NCBI GenBank assembly: GCA_964615905.1
Contig: CAZTUB010000002.1
Coordinates: 62,001 to 126,000, forward strand
DNA from: DATLMR01 sp964615905
Lineage (GTDB): Bacteria; Acidobacteriota; Blastocatellia; UBA7656
DNA: 64,000 nt
Direction of reading: 5' to 3'
In this document: positions 1 through 12,719 of the stretch, one piece after another
Layout: each line of letters starts with the position of its first letter
Position numbering within the stretch: the stretch's first letter is position 1
Position numbers and translations under genes: made by a program
The notes under the pieces: generated by a model
Seen by the model: only the letters and a program-made list of their open reading frames with translations
The model's database searches: none
Told to the model about the DNA's origin: nothing

Positions 1-2
1 CC

Positions 3-1094
3 GTGCGGCTCGACTGTTCCGGTCGAGTAGTGATGCCGGGGTTTGTCGATGCTCACACGCACCCGATCTTTGCGGGCAACCGCGCCGACGAGTATGAGAT
101 GCGAGCCGAGGGGTTGACCTATCAGGAGATCGCTTTGCGAGGCGGCGGCATACGCTCGACCGTAAGAAAGACGCGCGAGGCGAGCGAAGACGAGCTTTTT
201 AATCTCGCGGTCGAGCGCGTCGGGTGGATGCTCGAACACGGCACGACCACTATCGAAGCCAAAAGCGGTTATGGCCTTACGCTCGCGGACGAGCTGAAGC
301 TGCTTCGTGTAATCGCGAGGTTGAACCGCGAAACGGCCATGGACCTTGTGCCGACGTTTTTGGGCGCGCACGAAATCCCCGACGAATACCGCAACGCGGG
401 CGACCCGTCGCGCTCGCGCGAGGCTTATATCGATCTTGTCATAGACGAGATGCTGCCGCGCGTAGCGGGCGAGCGGCTGGCCGAGTACTGCGACATCTTC
501 TGCGAGTCGCACGTCTTCACCGTCGACGAGTCGAGGCGTGTGCTTGAGCGGGCAAAACAACTGGGTCTCGGAGTCCGCCTGCACGCGGACCAGTTGAGCC
601 AGTGCGGCTGCGGGGTGCTCGCGGCAGAGATCGAGGCGGCGAGCGCAGATCATCTTGAGTGGATCGACGATGAAGGCATCGAGACGCTTCGCCAATCCGA
701 GGTCACGGCGGTCTTGTTGCCGGGCGCAGTCTTTAACCTTGGGCTATCGCGATACGCGCCCGCTCGAAGGATGATCGAAGCAGGGCTCCGTGTCGCGCTC
801 GCGACAGACTTCAACCCCGGAAGCTCGCCCACGCCTTCGATGCAGATGGTGCTTTCGATAGCCTGCACGCAGATGCGCATGACGCCTGCCGAAGCCATAA
901 CCGCTTCGACGATCAACCCGGCTTACAGCTTGAACAGGGGAGACACGGCAGGGTCGCTCGAAACCGGGAAGCAGGCCGACCTGGTCGTCTACGATTGCGC
1001 GGACTATCGCCAGATACCTTATCTTTTCGGAATCAACCACGCGCGCGCTGTCGTCAAGTCGGGCAAGGTGGTGATCGATAAGAGAGGTGACTGA
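3..1094 (+). CDS. hutI: Imidazolonepropionase, 5'-truncated by the window edge
   Basis: Hydrolyses 4-imidazolone-5-propanoate to N-formimino-L-glutamate, the third step of histidine degradation, in the cytoplasm. The visible 363 residues begin in the amidohydrolase barrel. The metal-binding DAHTHP motif is at visible residues 16-21, and ATDFNPGSSPTPSMQ lies near residues 265-280, as in HutI. HutI proteins usually have about 400-420 residues, so roughly 40-50 N-terminal residues lie left of the window. The GTG at position 3 is an internal codon, not the start. The formiminoglutamate-handling genes follow at 6.0-7.6 kb, separated by unrelated genes. The identification is secure. Confidence 0.95.
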   Translation: MRLDCSGRVVMPGFVDAHTHPIFAGNRADEYEMRAEGLTYQEIALRGGGIRSTVRKTREASEDELFNLAVERVGWMLEHGTTTIEAKSGYGLTLADELKLLRVIARLNRETAMDLVPTFLGAHEIPDEYRNAGDPSRSREAYIDLVIDEMLPRVAGERLAEYCDIFCESHVFTVDESRRVLERAKQLGLGVRLHADQLSQCGCGVLAAEIEAASADHLEWIDDEGIETLRQSEVTAVLLPGAVFNLGLSRYAPARRMIEAGLRVALATDFNPGSSPTPSMQMVLSIACTQMRMTPAEAITASTINPAYSLNRGDTAGSLETGKQADLVVYDCADYRQIPYLFGINHARAVVKSGKVVIDKRGD

Positions 1095-1098
1095 GAGA

Positions 1099-1126
1099 TT
1101 GAACAAAGCTCGATTGGGCGTATAAT
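1099..1126 (+). promoter_or_regulatory. Sigma-70-like promoter for the small coiled-coil gene
   Basis: TTGAAC (1099-1104) and a perfect TATAAT (1121-1126) are separated by 16 bp and lie just after the hutI stop. The ATG at 1125 overlaps the -10 box, which argues for the downstream ATG at 1164 as the true start. Not tested experimentally. Confidence 0.5.
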
Positions 1127-1163
1127 GGGTTTAACCAGGCACTATACGAGTAAAGGCCGGACC

Positions 1164-1493
1164 ATGACAAACGAAGAAGTAGAGCGCGCAATACAGTTCT
1201 TGATCGACCACCACGCAAAGGTGAGCGCTCAAAGCGAGCGAAACTCGGAGCAGATCGCCCAGCTCAACCAGACGGTTTCGATAATGGCTTCGCAAGCCGA
1301 AACCGACCGCGCGGAGATGCGCGAGGCGATCCGCGCTTTGATTGCGAACAGCGACGCTAACCTCACAGAGGTGCGCGAAGCGATTGGCGCTTTGATCCTG
1401 GCCAACGAGGTGACGCGAGACCTGGCTGAAAAAACCGCGAGGCTCGCCATTGAAACCAGCCAGCGCGTTGATAAGCTTGAATCCCGGTCTTAA
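1164..1493 (+). CDS. Small coiled-coil protein of unknown function
   Basis: A 109-residue hydrophilic protein rich in Glu, Ala, Arg and Ile. Regular hydrophobic spacing such as AEMREAIRALI and TEVREAIGALI (about residues 50-80) predicts one long alpha-helical coiled coil. It has no signal peptide, membrane segment or Cys. The ATG at 1164 is chosen because the earlier in-frame ATG at 1125 lies inside the -10 hexamer. It is similar in size and style to the heptad-repeat protein at 32113-32586. It has its own promoter and is probably monocistronic. No function can be assigned. Confidence 0.7.
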   Translation: MTNEEVERAIQFLIDHHAKVSAQSERNSEQIAQLNQTVSIMASQAETDRAEMREAIRALIANSDANLTEVREAIGALILANEVTRDLAEKTARLAIETSQRVDKLESRS

Positions 1494-1530
1494 CGACAGA
1501 CCAATTCAAACCAACTCCATTTATGTGTGG

Positions 1531-1554
1531 CCGGGCGCCCTGGAGCGCGCCCGG
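1531..1554. terminator. GC-rich hairpin after the coiled-coil gene
   Basis: An 8-bp perfect inverted repeat, CCGGGCGC (1531-1538) and GCGCCCGG (1547-1554), with an 8-nt loop, lies 38 bp after the stop. There is no U-tract, so a role as an intrinsic terminator is uncertain. Confidence 0.35.
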
Positions 1555-1687
1555 AAACCTGTCTGATTTTGGCACCTCTGAATCCCAGAATTGAACGTTT
1601 GAACTCTCGCACCGCCCTCTAATTTGTTATTTACAGCCCGGTTATCTCTGGCATTACATTTGATTTGCGGTGTACGGAGGCACTGCC

Positions 1688-4108
<2,421 letters not shown>

Positions 4109-4239
4109 GTCCTAGCGTCCTTTCACCGGCTTGGGCGTGTTCGTCGCTCGCAGCCTTCTGTTGTATTATTCTCCCTGGACTCCGGCTGCGCGCTTGTGAG
4201 CTTGAGGACGAATATCACCGATTAAGGACGGCAGACCGA

Positions 4240-5885
<1,646 letters not shown>

Positions 5886-5898
<13 letters not shown>

Positions 5899-5981
5899 CA
5901 AGTGACGAGTGACAAGAAGGAGCAAAGAATCGAAGCCCTGCCTGGACTTTCTTGTCACTCGTCACTTGTCACTTGTCACTG
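5886..5981. repeat. Heptamer-array inverted repeat A (unit AGTGACA), 31-bp perfect arms
   Basis: The left arm (5886-5916) carries four tandem copies of the 7-bp unit AGTGAC(A/G). The right arm (5951-5981) is its exact reverse complement; about 34 bp separate them. The treS stop codon is within the first units. As RNA it would form a very long hairpin between treS and the formiminotransferase gene. Related copies occur at 8714-8800, 19174-19268 and 30312-30394. Confidence 0.9.
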
Positions 5982-6031
5982 TCCCGGTCCTTATCTTTGC
6001 AAGGCGTTGATGAATAGGTTAGGATTTCGGC

Positions 6032-6952
6032 GTGCGAAAAATAGTAGAGTGCATACCAAACTTCAGCGAAGGCCGGCGGCCTGAGATCATCGATCAGATA
6101 GTTGACGCTATAAAGAGCGTGCCGGGCGCGGTACTTTTAGACCGCGAGTCGGACCCGGATCATAACCGTTCCGTGGTAACATTCGTCGCCCCGCCCGAAC
6201 GCGTCGTCGACGCGGCCATCGCCGGGGCAAAGCGAGCCCTGGAGCTTATCGATTTGACAAAGCACAAAGGGGAGCACCCGCGCATGGGCGCGACCGACGT
6301 GATCCCTTTCGTGCCTATCTCAGGCGCGACGATGGATGATTGCATAGGGCTTGCGCGCGAGTGCGGCGAGCGTATGTGGCGCGAGCTTTCGATACCCGTC
6401 TATCTTTACGAGAAGGCGGCCACGCGACCTGAGCGCGAAAACCTTGCGGCGGTTCGCAAAGGCCAGTTTGAAAAGATACGCGACGAGATCGCGACCGTCG
6501 AAGCGCGAATGCCGGATTTCGGCGAGCGGAGCGTTCATCCGACGGCGGGCATAACCGCCGTAGGCGCGCGGCCCCCGCTCATCGCTTATAACGTCAACCT
6601 CGCAACGTCGGACATAGAGATCGCCAACAAGATTGCCCGCGCCGTGCGTCACCAGACGGGCGGGCTGCGGTATGTTAAGGCGCTTGGGTTCGAGCTGAAA
6701 GATCGCGGCATCGTGCAGGTTTCGATGAACATGGTCAACTATGAAGGCACGCCGCTGTTTCGCGCTTTTGAGATGATAAAGCGTGAGGCCGAACGCTACG
6801 GTGTTTCCGTGATCGGGTCCGAAATTGTCGGCCTTGTCCCGCAGGGCGCGCTCAACGCGGTCGCCGATTTTTATCTGAGGCTCGAAAACTTTAGCGAAGC
6901 CCAGATACTCGAACACCGCCTCGCCGCCGCCACGGAGGACGCCAATCAATGA
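6032..6952 (+). CDS. ftcD: Glutamate formimidoyltransferase
   Basis: Transfers the formimino group from N-formimino-L-glutamate to tetrahydrofolate, linking histidine breakdown to the one-carbon pool. The 306-residue protein begins with the diagnostic VECIPNFSEGR and contains DRESDPDHNRSV and HKGEHPRMGATDVIPF, as in the N-terminal and middle domains of mammalian FTCD. The cyclodeaminase domain is encoded separately by the next gene, overlapping by ATGA. The start codon is GTG at 6032, with AGGAT (6021-6025) just upstream. Together with hutI it completes the route from imidazolonepropionate to formimino-THF. Confidence 0.93.
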   Translation: MRKIVECIPNFSEGRRPEIIDQIVDAIKSVPGAVLLDRESDPDHNRSVVTFVAPPERVVDAAIAGAKRALELIDLTKHKGEHPRMGATDVIPFVPISGATMDDCIGLARECGERMWRELSIPVYLYEKAATRPERENLAAVRKGQFEKIRDEIATVEARMPDFGERSVHPTAGITAVGARPPLIAYNVNLATSDIEIANKIARAVRHQTGGLRYVKALGFELKDRGIVQVSMNMVNYEGTPLFRAFEMIKREAERYGVSVIGSEIVGLVPQGALNAVADFYLRLENFSEAQILEHRLAAATEDANQ

Positions 6953-7575
6953 GCGGAGTAAAGGATTCGCTGGGGAACTTTTCAGAGCTTGTGGCGGCTG
7001 GCACTCCCACACCGGGCGGCGGCTCCGTAGCCGCGCACGTGGCAGAGCTTGCGGCCTCGCTTGGCCAGATGATGTGCAACATCTCTATCGGCAAGAAAAA
7101 GTATGTGGACGTAGAGCCGAGGCTGAAGGAGATAAGAACCGAGCTTGAGCGTCTTGCCGCGCGGCTGAAAGAACTCGTTTCAAAAGACGCCGAGAGCTTT
7201 GAAGCAGTGCTTGCGGCTTACCGCCTGCCGAAGGATACCCCCGACGAGCAGGCGGCGCGAAAAGACGCGGTCCGCAGCGCCGGGCGTGCAGCCGTTTACA
7301 CGCCGCTTGAGACCGCCGAGCTCGCCGACGAGGTCCTGGGGCTGCTCGCGGAGCTGGCAAAGATTGGAAACCAGAACGCTTTTTCCGACATAGCCGTAGG
7401 CGCGCAGCTTGCCAGCCTGGCGGTGCGCGGCGCATTCTACAACGTGGGCGTCAACCTTGAGATGCTCGAAGACGCCCAGGAAGCCCGTCGCCTGCGCCGC
7501 CTGATGACGGAGATGATCGAAGCCTCTAAAACGACCGCCGGTCAGATTGAAGCGGAGATGATGGCGAAGATTTAG
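6949..7575 (+). CDS. fchA: Formimidoyltetrahydrofolate cyclodeaminase
   Basis: Converts 5-formimino-THF to 5,10-methenyl-THF and ammonia. The 208-residue all-helical protein shows the family pattern TPTPGGGSVAAHVAELAASL near residues 17-37 and NQNAFSDIAVGAQLA near 140-155. It matches the C-terminal domain of bifunctional FTCD as a free-standing polypeptide. Its ATG overlaps the stop of the preceding transferase gene by 4 bp, so the two are translationally coupled. Confidence 0.92.
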   Translation: MSGVKDSLGNFSELVAAGTPTPGGGSVAAHVAELAASLGQMMCNISIGKKKYVDVEPRLKEIRTELERLAARLKELVSKDAESFEAVLAAYRLPKDTPDEQAARKDAVRSAGRAAVYTPLETAELADEVLGLLAELAKIGNQNAFSDIAVGAQLASLAVRGAFYNVGVNLEMLEDAQEARRLRRLMTEMIEASKTTAGQIEAEMMAKI

Positions 7576-7588
7576 CGACACACCAAAG

Positions 7589-8368
7589 ATGACTAGCCTC
7601 TACAAAGATATACAGTTGAACGTTACGGACCGCGTGGCGCGGATTACATTCGCCCGCCCGCCGCTCAACGTATTTACGATCTCGATGATGGGAGAGATCA
7701 ACGACGCGGTGACCCGGCTCGGCGCGCAGCACGACCTGTGCGCGATTGTGTTTGCCGCTTCGCCCGCGACGAGGGTGTTTTCGGCGGGCGTCTCGATTGA
7801 AGAGCACAAGCCTGAGACGGTCTACCAGATGCTCGCGGCTTTTCATTCGATCTTTCGCACGCTGAATCAGGTCTCAAAGCCCGTCGTCGCGCTCGTTTCA
7901 GGCGCGGCGCTCGGCGGCGGGTGCGAGCTTGTGGCCTTCTGTGACATCGTCATAGCCGCGCAGTCGGCAAGGTTCGGGCAGCCTGAGATAAAGCTTGGGG
8001 TCTTTCCGCCCGCGGCGGCCGTGCTGTTGCCGCGCATCATCGGCGAGAAGAAGGCGCGCGAGATGATCTTTACGGGCGAGCTGCTGACCGCAGAGACCGC
8101 GCTCCGCCACGGGCTCGTCAATCACGTAGTCCCTGACTCCGAGGTCGAATCGAAAGCGGCCGAGGTGCTTGCAGTGCTTAGAGGGTTGAGCGTGCCCGCG
8201 CTCGAAAAGAGCCGCCGAGCTATGACTCAGGCTTCGGGGCTATCGTTCGATGAAGCGCTCAAGCGAGCCGAGGATGTTTACCTGAATCAATTGATGTCGC
8301 ACAAGGACCCGCAGGAGGGCGTCGAAGCGTTTATGGAGAAGCGACCGCCCCGGTGGAAGCACAAGTAA
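7589..8368 (+). CDS. Enoyl-CoA hydratase/isomerase (crotonase) family protein
   Basis: A 259-residue crotonase-fold protein. The oxyanion-hole regions are visible: FSAGVSIEEH (about residues 70-80) and SGAALGGGCELVAFCD (about 107-122). The usual catalytic Glu pair is not clearly present, so the exact reaction (hydration, isomerisation or another CoA-ester reaction) cannot be read from sequence. The length and the PLNVFT motif resemble dienoyl-CoA hydratase-like branches of the family. It follows the cyclodeaminase gene by 13 bp and is probably co-transcribed, though no shared pathway is evident. Confidence 0.85.
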   Translation: MTSLYKDIQLNVTDRVARITFARPPLNVFTISMMGEINDAVTRLGAQHDLCAIVFAASPATRVFSAGVSIEEHKPETVYQMLAAFHSIFRTLNQVSKPVVALVSGAALGGGCELVAFCDIVIAAQSARFGQPEIKLGVFPPAAAVLLPRIIGEKKAREMIFTGELLTAETALRHGLVNHVVPDSEVESKAAEVLAVLRGLSVPALEKSRRAMTQASGLSFDEALKRAEDVYLNQLMSHKDPQEGVEAFMEKRPPRWKHK

Positions 8369-8388
8369 GACCGATTCTGGATTAAGTC

Positions 8389-8718
8389 ATGACCGAACCC
8401 ATTCCGGTTGAGATAAATAAGACAGGCACAGACGAGATAACCGTTCAATGGAACGACGGGCACGTGAGCGTCTACCCCGTAAAGTACCTGCGAGCCGAGT
8501 GCAGTTGCGCGCGTTGCGTAAACGAAGTGACCGGCATGAGGATTCTCGACCCTCGGACTATCTCCGAAGACCTGACCGTTATAAACGCCGAACTCGTGGG
8601 CCGCTACGGTGTCAAGTTTATCTTCAGCGACCGGCACGACGACGGAATATACACCTGGGAGCGACTGCGCGAGTTGTGTCCCTGCGCCGAGCACCAGAAG
8701 AAAGACAGTAAACAGTGA
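8389..8718 (+). CDS. DUF971 (gamma-butyrobetaine hydroxylase-like N-terminal domain) protein
   Basis: A 109-residue protein consisting only of the small DUF971 domain. Typical features are the EITVQWNDGH strand, the Cys pair in AECSCARCVNE (about residues 42-52), and a C-terminal GIYTWERLRELCPC. In bacteria this domain often stands alone and is linked to iron-sulfur or cofactor metabolism, but the biochemical role is not established. It lies 20 bp after the crotonase gene. Its stop codon touches heptamer repeat B. Confidence 0.88.
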   Translation: MTEPIPVEINKTGTDEITVQWNDGHVSVYPVKYLRAECSCARCVNEVTGMRILDPRTISEDLTVINAELVGRYGVKFIFSDRHDDGIYTWERLRELCPCAEHQKKDSKQ

Positions 8719-8800
8719 CGAGTGACGAGTGACAAGAAAGACCCGGCTGAGCCTTGGTCATCTCCTATTTCTTGTCACTCGTCACTTGTCACTTGTCACT
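8714..8800. repeat. Heptamer-array inverted repeat B (unit AGTGACG/A)
   Basis: Three tandem heptamers (8714-8736) face four inverted heptamers (8771-8800). The right arm is identical to that of repeat A. The unequal unit number suggests gain or loss of whole heptamers. The array overlaps the end of the DUF971 gene and lies just before the M20 hydrolase promoter region. Confidence 0.9.
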
Positions 8801-8812
8801 TTCCCCGAAGGG

Positions 8813-8818
8813 GTAGAA
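8813..8818 (+). promoter_or_regulatory. -10-like hexamer close to the M20 hydrolase start
   Basis: TAGAAT ends 10 bp before the ATG at 8829. A promoter here would give an almost leaderless mRNA. No good -35 box is seen; the region upstream is the repeat arm. Confidence 0.3.
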
Positions 8819-8828
8819 TGGAGAAGCT

Positions 8829-10280
8829 ATGAAACTGCGCGCCGCTGGTTTATCTATCTGTTTATCGGTCTTGCTGATTTGCCCGGCTTTGTGTAAAGCA
8901 GCCGATGTTAAGAAGAAACAGGAGACTTCGGCTTCAATCGAAAAGCACAGGGCCGAGCTTGTCGCCCTTAGCGATCAGATATGGTCGTTTGCCGAGACCG
9001 CTCTGCGCGAGACCAGGTCTGCACGCGTGCTTGCGGATTACGCCGAGAAGCAGGGCTTTAAAGTCGAGCGCGGGGTCGCGGGGATGCCGACGGCCTTCGT
9101 CGCAAGCTACGGGGAAGGCAAACCCATAATAGGCATACTCGGCGAATACGACGCGCTGCCGGGGCTGTCACAGAAAGCCCAGCCCACGAAAGAGTCGGTC
9201 AAGGCGGGCGAGCCCGGCCACGGCTGCGGCCATAACCTGTTCGGCGCGGCGAGCCTCGGCGCGGCCGTCGCGATCAAAGAGTTGATAGCCGCAGGCAAGC
9301 TCAAAGGGACCATAAGATTTTACGGCACCCCCGCCGAAGAGTCTGTCGGCGGCAAAGTCTACATGGCTCGCGACGGGCTCTTTAACGACCTCGACGTATG
9401 CCTCGCCTGGCATCCGAGCGACGAGATTCGCGCAGACACCCAGAGCACACAGGCCATAGTAGATTTTGCGGTCGAGTTCAAAGGCAAAGCCGCACACGCC
9501 GCCTTCGACCCATGGAACGGGCGCAGCGCCGCAGACGGCCTGGAGCTTTTCACACACGGTATCAACATGCTGCGCGAGCACGTTAAGCCGACAGTGCGAA
9601 TCCATTACGCGATACAAAGAGGCGGCGACGTGCCCAACGTCGTGCCCGAATACGCGAAGTTGTGGTGCTGGGTGCGAGACTCGAAACGGGCCGGGGTCGA
9701 AGAGGTGCTTGAGCGCGTGCGCAAGATAGCCGAAGGCGCGGGGCTTATGGCAGGCGTCGAGGCGAAGCTGACCGTACAGGCTGGCGATTACGAGATGCTC
9801 GTCAACATCGCAGGCGCAAAGCTTCTCAACTCGAATCTGGAATGGCTCGGCCCGATTGAGTACACGGCGGTCGAGCAGGAGTTCGCCCGCGCCATACAGC
9901 GAGAGACGGGCGTGGAGCAGAAGGGGTTGAAAGGCGCGGTGCAGCCGCTCGAAGAACAGCGGCCCGACCCGCCCGGCGGCTCGACGGACGTGGCAGATGT
10001 AAGCTGGGTGGTCCCGACTCTTCACCTCTCGGTGACGACCGCGCCCGAAGCCGCTCCCTGGCACGCGTGGCCTGTTGTCGCCTGCGGCGGCATGTCTATA
10101 GGGCATAAGGGGCTCACATACGCCGCCAAGGCGCTCGCGGCGACTATGGTCGATCTGTTTGAGGACCAGGCGGCGCGCGATCAGATTCGCGCGGAGTTTA
10201 AAGAGAAGACATCGGGCCACGTTTATAAGCCTTATATACCGGCCGGGCCGCCGCCTGTCCCTGTCGATAGCGACAGGTGA
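8829..10280 (+). CDS. Exported M20-family amidohydrolase (AbgB-like)
   Basis: A 483-residue zinc metallohydrolase with an N-terminal signal peptide (hydrophobic core about residues 8-24, cleavage likely after CKA). M20 metal-binding landmarks are visible: GEYDALPG, GHGCGHNLFG (about residues 127-136) and GTPAEESVGGK (about 164-174), plus a dimerisation domain after GKAAHAAFDPWNGRSA. The closest familiar relatives are aminobenzoyl-glutamate or amino-acid-amide hydrolases of the AbgB/peptidase M20D group. The substrate is unknown; the signal peptide places it outside the cytoplasm. It is not tightly linked to neighbours. Confidence 0.88.
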   Translation: MKLRAAGLSICLSVLLICPALCKAADVKKKQETSASIEKHRAELVALSDQIWSFAETALRETRSARVLADYAEKQGFKVERGVAGMPTAFVASYGEGKPIIGILGEYDALPGLSQKAQPTKESVKAGEPGHGCGHNLFGAASLGAAVAIKELIAAGKLKGTIRFYGTPAEESVGGKVYMARDGLFNDLDVCLAWHPSDEIRADTQSTQAIVDFAVEFKGKAAHAAFDPWNGRSAADGLELFTHGINMLREHVKPTVRIHYAIQRGGDVPNVVPEYAKLWCWVRDSKRAGVEEVLERVRKIAEGAGLMAGVEAKLTVQAGDYEMLVNIAGAKLLNSNLEWLGPIEYTAVEQEFARAIQRETGVEQKGLKGAVQPLEEQRPDPPGGSTDVADVSWVVPTLHLSVTTAPEAAPWHAWPVVACGGMSIGHKGLTYAAKALAATMVDLFEDQAARDQIRAEFKEKTSGHVYKPYIPAGPPPVPVDSDR

Positions 10281-10343
10281 TACGGGCCGCTAAACCGCGC
10301 GCGGGCCGCAAAAGCGGGGCGGCGACCGGCTTTTCAATAGGTT

Positions 10344-10373
10344 TTGACAGAAACTGCGAACAACGGTTATAGT
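10344..10373 (+). promoter_or_regulatory. Strong sigma-70-like promoter for the HNH gene
   Basis: A perfect TTGACA (10344-10349) and TATAGT (10368-10373) are separated by 18 bp. The ATG at 10385 is only 11 bp after the -10 box and no Shine-Dalgarno sequence intervenes, so the transcript is probably leaderless or nearly so. Confidence 0.65.
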
Positions 10374-10384
10374 CTGTTTTCAAG

Positions 10385-10894
10385 ATGAATCAGCGCGTTT
10401 TAGTACTCAACGCCTCGTACGAACCGATCAATGTCTGCACGGCGCGGCGTGCGGTAGTGCTCATCTTGAAGGGTGTCGCGCACGCCGAAGAGAGCTCGTC
10501 TCATTGGTTGCACTCGGCGCGGTTTTCGATGCCGATGCCCAGCGTAATCCGCCTTGTCGAATACATTCACATCCCGTTTGAGCGAAAGAGCCTCTCGCGC
10601 AAGAACATACTGTTGCGCGATCACAACACCTGCCAGTATTGCTGCCGCGTCTTCTCGCCGACCGAGCTGACGCTTGACCACATACACCCGCGCTCGCGCG
10701 GCGGGGACTCTTCTTGGGATAACCTTGTGACCTGCTGCCGGTTGTGCAACAACCGCAAGGGCGACCGCCTGCCCGAAGAACTCGGCATGCGGTTGATCAA
10801 GCGGCCGCAGGCTTACAACCTTCACGTGAATCGCCAGATCATTCGTTACCTTGGGCGCACGGATGAGTCGTGGCGCAAATACCTCTTTTATTAA
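10385..10894 (+). CDS. HNH endonuclease family protein
   Basis: A 169-residue protein with a C-terminal HNH nuclease fold. DHNTCQYCC supplies the first zinc Cys pair (about residues 79-87), ELTLDHIHPRSRGG carries the catalytic His (about 97-110), and NLVTCCRLCNNRKGDR supplies the Asn and second Cys pair (about 115-130). The N-terminal VLNASYEPINV is common in stand-alone bacterial HNH proteins of this type. The biological target is unknown; there is no restriction, phage or intron context. It has its own promoter and probably a leaderless mRNA. Confidence 0.9.
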   Translation: MNQRVLVLNASYEPINVCTARRAVVLILKGVAHAEESSSHWLHSARFSMPMPSVIRLVEYIHIPFERKSLSRKNILLRDHNTCQYCCRVFSPTELTLDHIHPRSRGGDSSWDNLVTCCRLCNNRKGDRLPEELGMRLIKRPQAYNLHVNRQIIRYLGRTDESWRKYLFY

Positions 10895-10960
10895 TTTCGT
10901 GGTGAGATGGTCAACCCGATATCGGCAGCGAGCGGAAGGTGTCACGCGCCTCGCGCCGGC

Positions 10961-10975
10961 GAAAATCCAAAATCG
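10961..10975. repeat. CCAAAAT heptamer fragment after the HNH gene
   Basis: AAAATCCAAAATC matches two partial CCAAAAT heptamers, as at 56609-56626. Short and of low information. Confidence 0.3.
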
Positions 10976-11108
10976 GTTGACTGTCGTCTGTTAAACCTTC
11001 ATCATACACAAACTCAGCCTCCGAGCGTGGCTGGCCTGAGACGCGCGCGTGACATCACCAAAAACAAGGAAGCTTTCTAGATCCGACGATGCAGAAACTG
11101 ACTGAGTG

Positions 11109-11870
11109 ATGAATCCAATCTTACAGGCCGTCTACGAACTTCAAGAAGCTACCCTGATGACCGGCCGCGCGTTCGGCCGCGCCTTTTCAAAGCCACAGTA
11201 CCTGCGCGAAATCATAATGCAGATGGATACGATAGGCGTCGGCTCGCTTATGATAATCGCGCTGACGGGCATATTCACGGGCGGCGTGCTCGCGCTACAG
11301 ACATCTTCTACGCTTCAGACTTTCGGAGCTACGGGCGTCACAGGCACGCTCGTGATGACGTCCATGGTGCGCGAGATGGGGCCCGTGCTGGCCTCTTTAA
11401 TGCTTGCCGGGCGCGTGGGCTCGGCCATCGCCGCCGAGCTTGGCTCGATGGTCGTATCAGAGCAGGTTGACGCCATGCGCGCGCTCGGCACCGACCCCGT
11501 CAAGAAGCTAGTCTGGCCGCGCGTTTTCGCGCTGCTGGTGATGACGCCCGCGCTCACGCTCGTCGCCGATATTGTGGGCGCGTTCGGCGGGTGGGTGGTG
11601 GCAAGCTCGCTGATGAACCTGGCAAGCTCCGTCTATATCAGCGGCGCAAAAGACGCGCTTACTTATAACGACATCGTAGGCGGGCTGATAAAGCCCGCCG
11701 TGTTCGGGTTGATAATAGCGATAGTGAGCTGCCGGGCCGGGCTGCGCACGCACGGCGGGACTGTGGGCGTTGGGCGCTCGACGACGCAGGCCGTCGTCCT
11801 GTCCGATATACTCATACTGGCGGCAGACTTCTTCCTGTCGAGGTTGATACTGGCTTTCAGCGGGAATTAG
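11109..11870 (+). CDS. mlaE: MlaE/YrbE-type lipid ABC transporter permease
   Basis: Integral inner-membrane permease of an MCE/Mla-type lipid transporter that moves phospholipids between inner and outer membranes. The 253-residue protein has about five hydrophobic segments and the family core QLGATGVTG-like and VREMGPVLASLMLAGRVGSAIAAELG (about residues 90-118). ATG 11109 is taken as start; an in-frame GTG lies one codon earlier. It heads a permease-ATPase-MCE operon with short gaps (21 and 12 bp). The periplasmic MlaC and STAS-domain MlaB genes are not in the window. Confidence 0.92.
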   Translation: MNPILQAVYELQEATLMTGRAFGRAFSKPQYLREIIMQMDTIGVGSLMIIALTGIFTGGVLALQTSSTLQTFGATGVTGTLVMTSMVREMGPVLASLMLAGRVGSAIAAELGSMVVSEQVDAMRALGTDPVKKLVWPRVFALLVMTPALTLVADIVGAFGGWVVASSLMNLASSVYISGAKDALTYNDIVGGLIKPAVFGLIIAIVSCRAGLRTHGGTVGVGRSTTQAVVLSDILILAADFFLSRLILAFSGN

Positions 11871-11891
11871 TCTCCGGTCCTGAAGCGTAAT

Positions 11892-12707
11892 ATGAACGAA
11901 GTGGTAAACAGCGCAATCGAGTTTCGCAACGTCACCATGGCTTACGACGAGCGCGTGATCTTGAACGACGTGAGCTTTGAGGTGAACCCCGGCGAAACCA
12001 AGATCGTCATGGGCGGGTCGGGGACCGGCAAGTCGACGATACTGAAGCTTGTGCTCGGCTTGATAAGACCGCAGGCGGGCCAGATACTTGTTGACGGGGA
12101 AGACATAACCCGGTACACCGAAAAGGAGTTTCCGGCCATACGGCAGAAGATCGGGATGGTCTTTCAAGAGGGCGCGCTATTTGATTCGCTGTCGGTCTAT
12201 GAAAACGTCGGCTACCGCCTCTTCGAGCAGAGCCTGCCCGAAGCCGAGATCGAAGAGACCGTGCGCCGCATGCTTCGCTTCGTCAACCTTGAGCAGGCGA
12301 TGTTTATGATGCCGTCGGAGCTGTCGGGCGGCATGCGCCGCCGCGTAGGCATCGCGCGGGCGCTGGTCGGCAACCCGAAATTCGTGCTGTTTGACGAGCC
12401 GACGGCCGGGCTCGATCCCATAACCGCGAGGGCCATACTTGAACTGGCCATAAAGCTTCGCGACCTTGAGGGCGTGAGCTCGATATTCGTGACCCACAGG
12501 ATAGACGATATAAAGCTGCTCTCTTCGAATTACGCCACGATCAACGAGAGCGGCGAAGTCGCGTTCCAGCGCGAACACGGCCAGGTCTGCCTGATAAACA
12601 CAAGGTTTCTCATGCTCAAGGATGGTAAGATCATCTTTAGCGGGACGGACGAGGAGCTCTATTCCTCGCCCGACCCGTATATCAAAGACTTCTTGCGCGA
12701 GTCGTAA
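11892..12707 (+). CDS. mlaF: MlaF-type lipid transporter ATP-binding protein
   Basis: Cytoplasmic ATPase energising the MlaE permease. All ABC motifs are present: Walker A GGSGTGKST (about residues 52-60), signature LSGGMRRR (about 143-150) and Walker B FVLFDEPTAGLDP (about 164-176). The LSGGM rather than LSGGQ signature is usual for the Mla/Mce branch. The 271-residue protein carries an extended C-terminus (FLMLKDGKIIFSGTDEEL) also typical of MlaF. It is second in the mlaEFD operon. Confidence 0.93.
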   Translation: MNEVVNSAIEFRNVTMAYDERVILNDVSFEVNPGETKIVMGGSGTGKSTILKLVLGLIRPQAGQILVDGEDITRYTEKEFPAIRQKIGMVFQEGALFDSLSVYENVGYRLFEQSLPEAEIEETVRRMLRFVNLEQAMFMMPSELSGGMRRRVGIARALVGNPKFVLFDEPTAGLDPITARAILELAIKLRDLEGVSSIFVTHRIDDIKLLSSNYATINESGEVAFQREHGQVCLINTRFLMLKDGKIIFSGTDEELYSSPDPYIKDFLRES

Positions 12708-12719
12708 CAGGAGCATCTC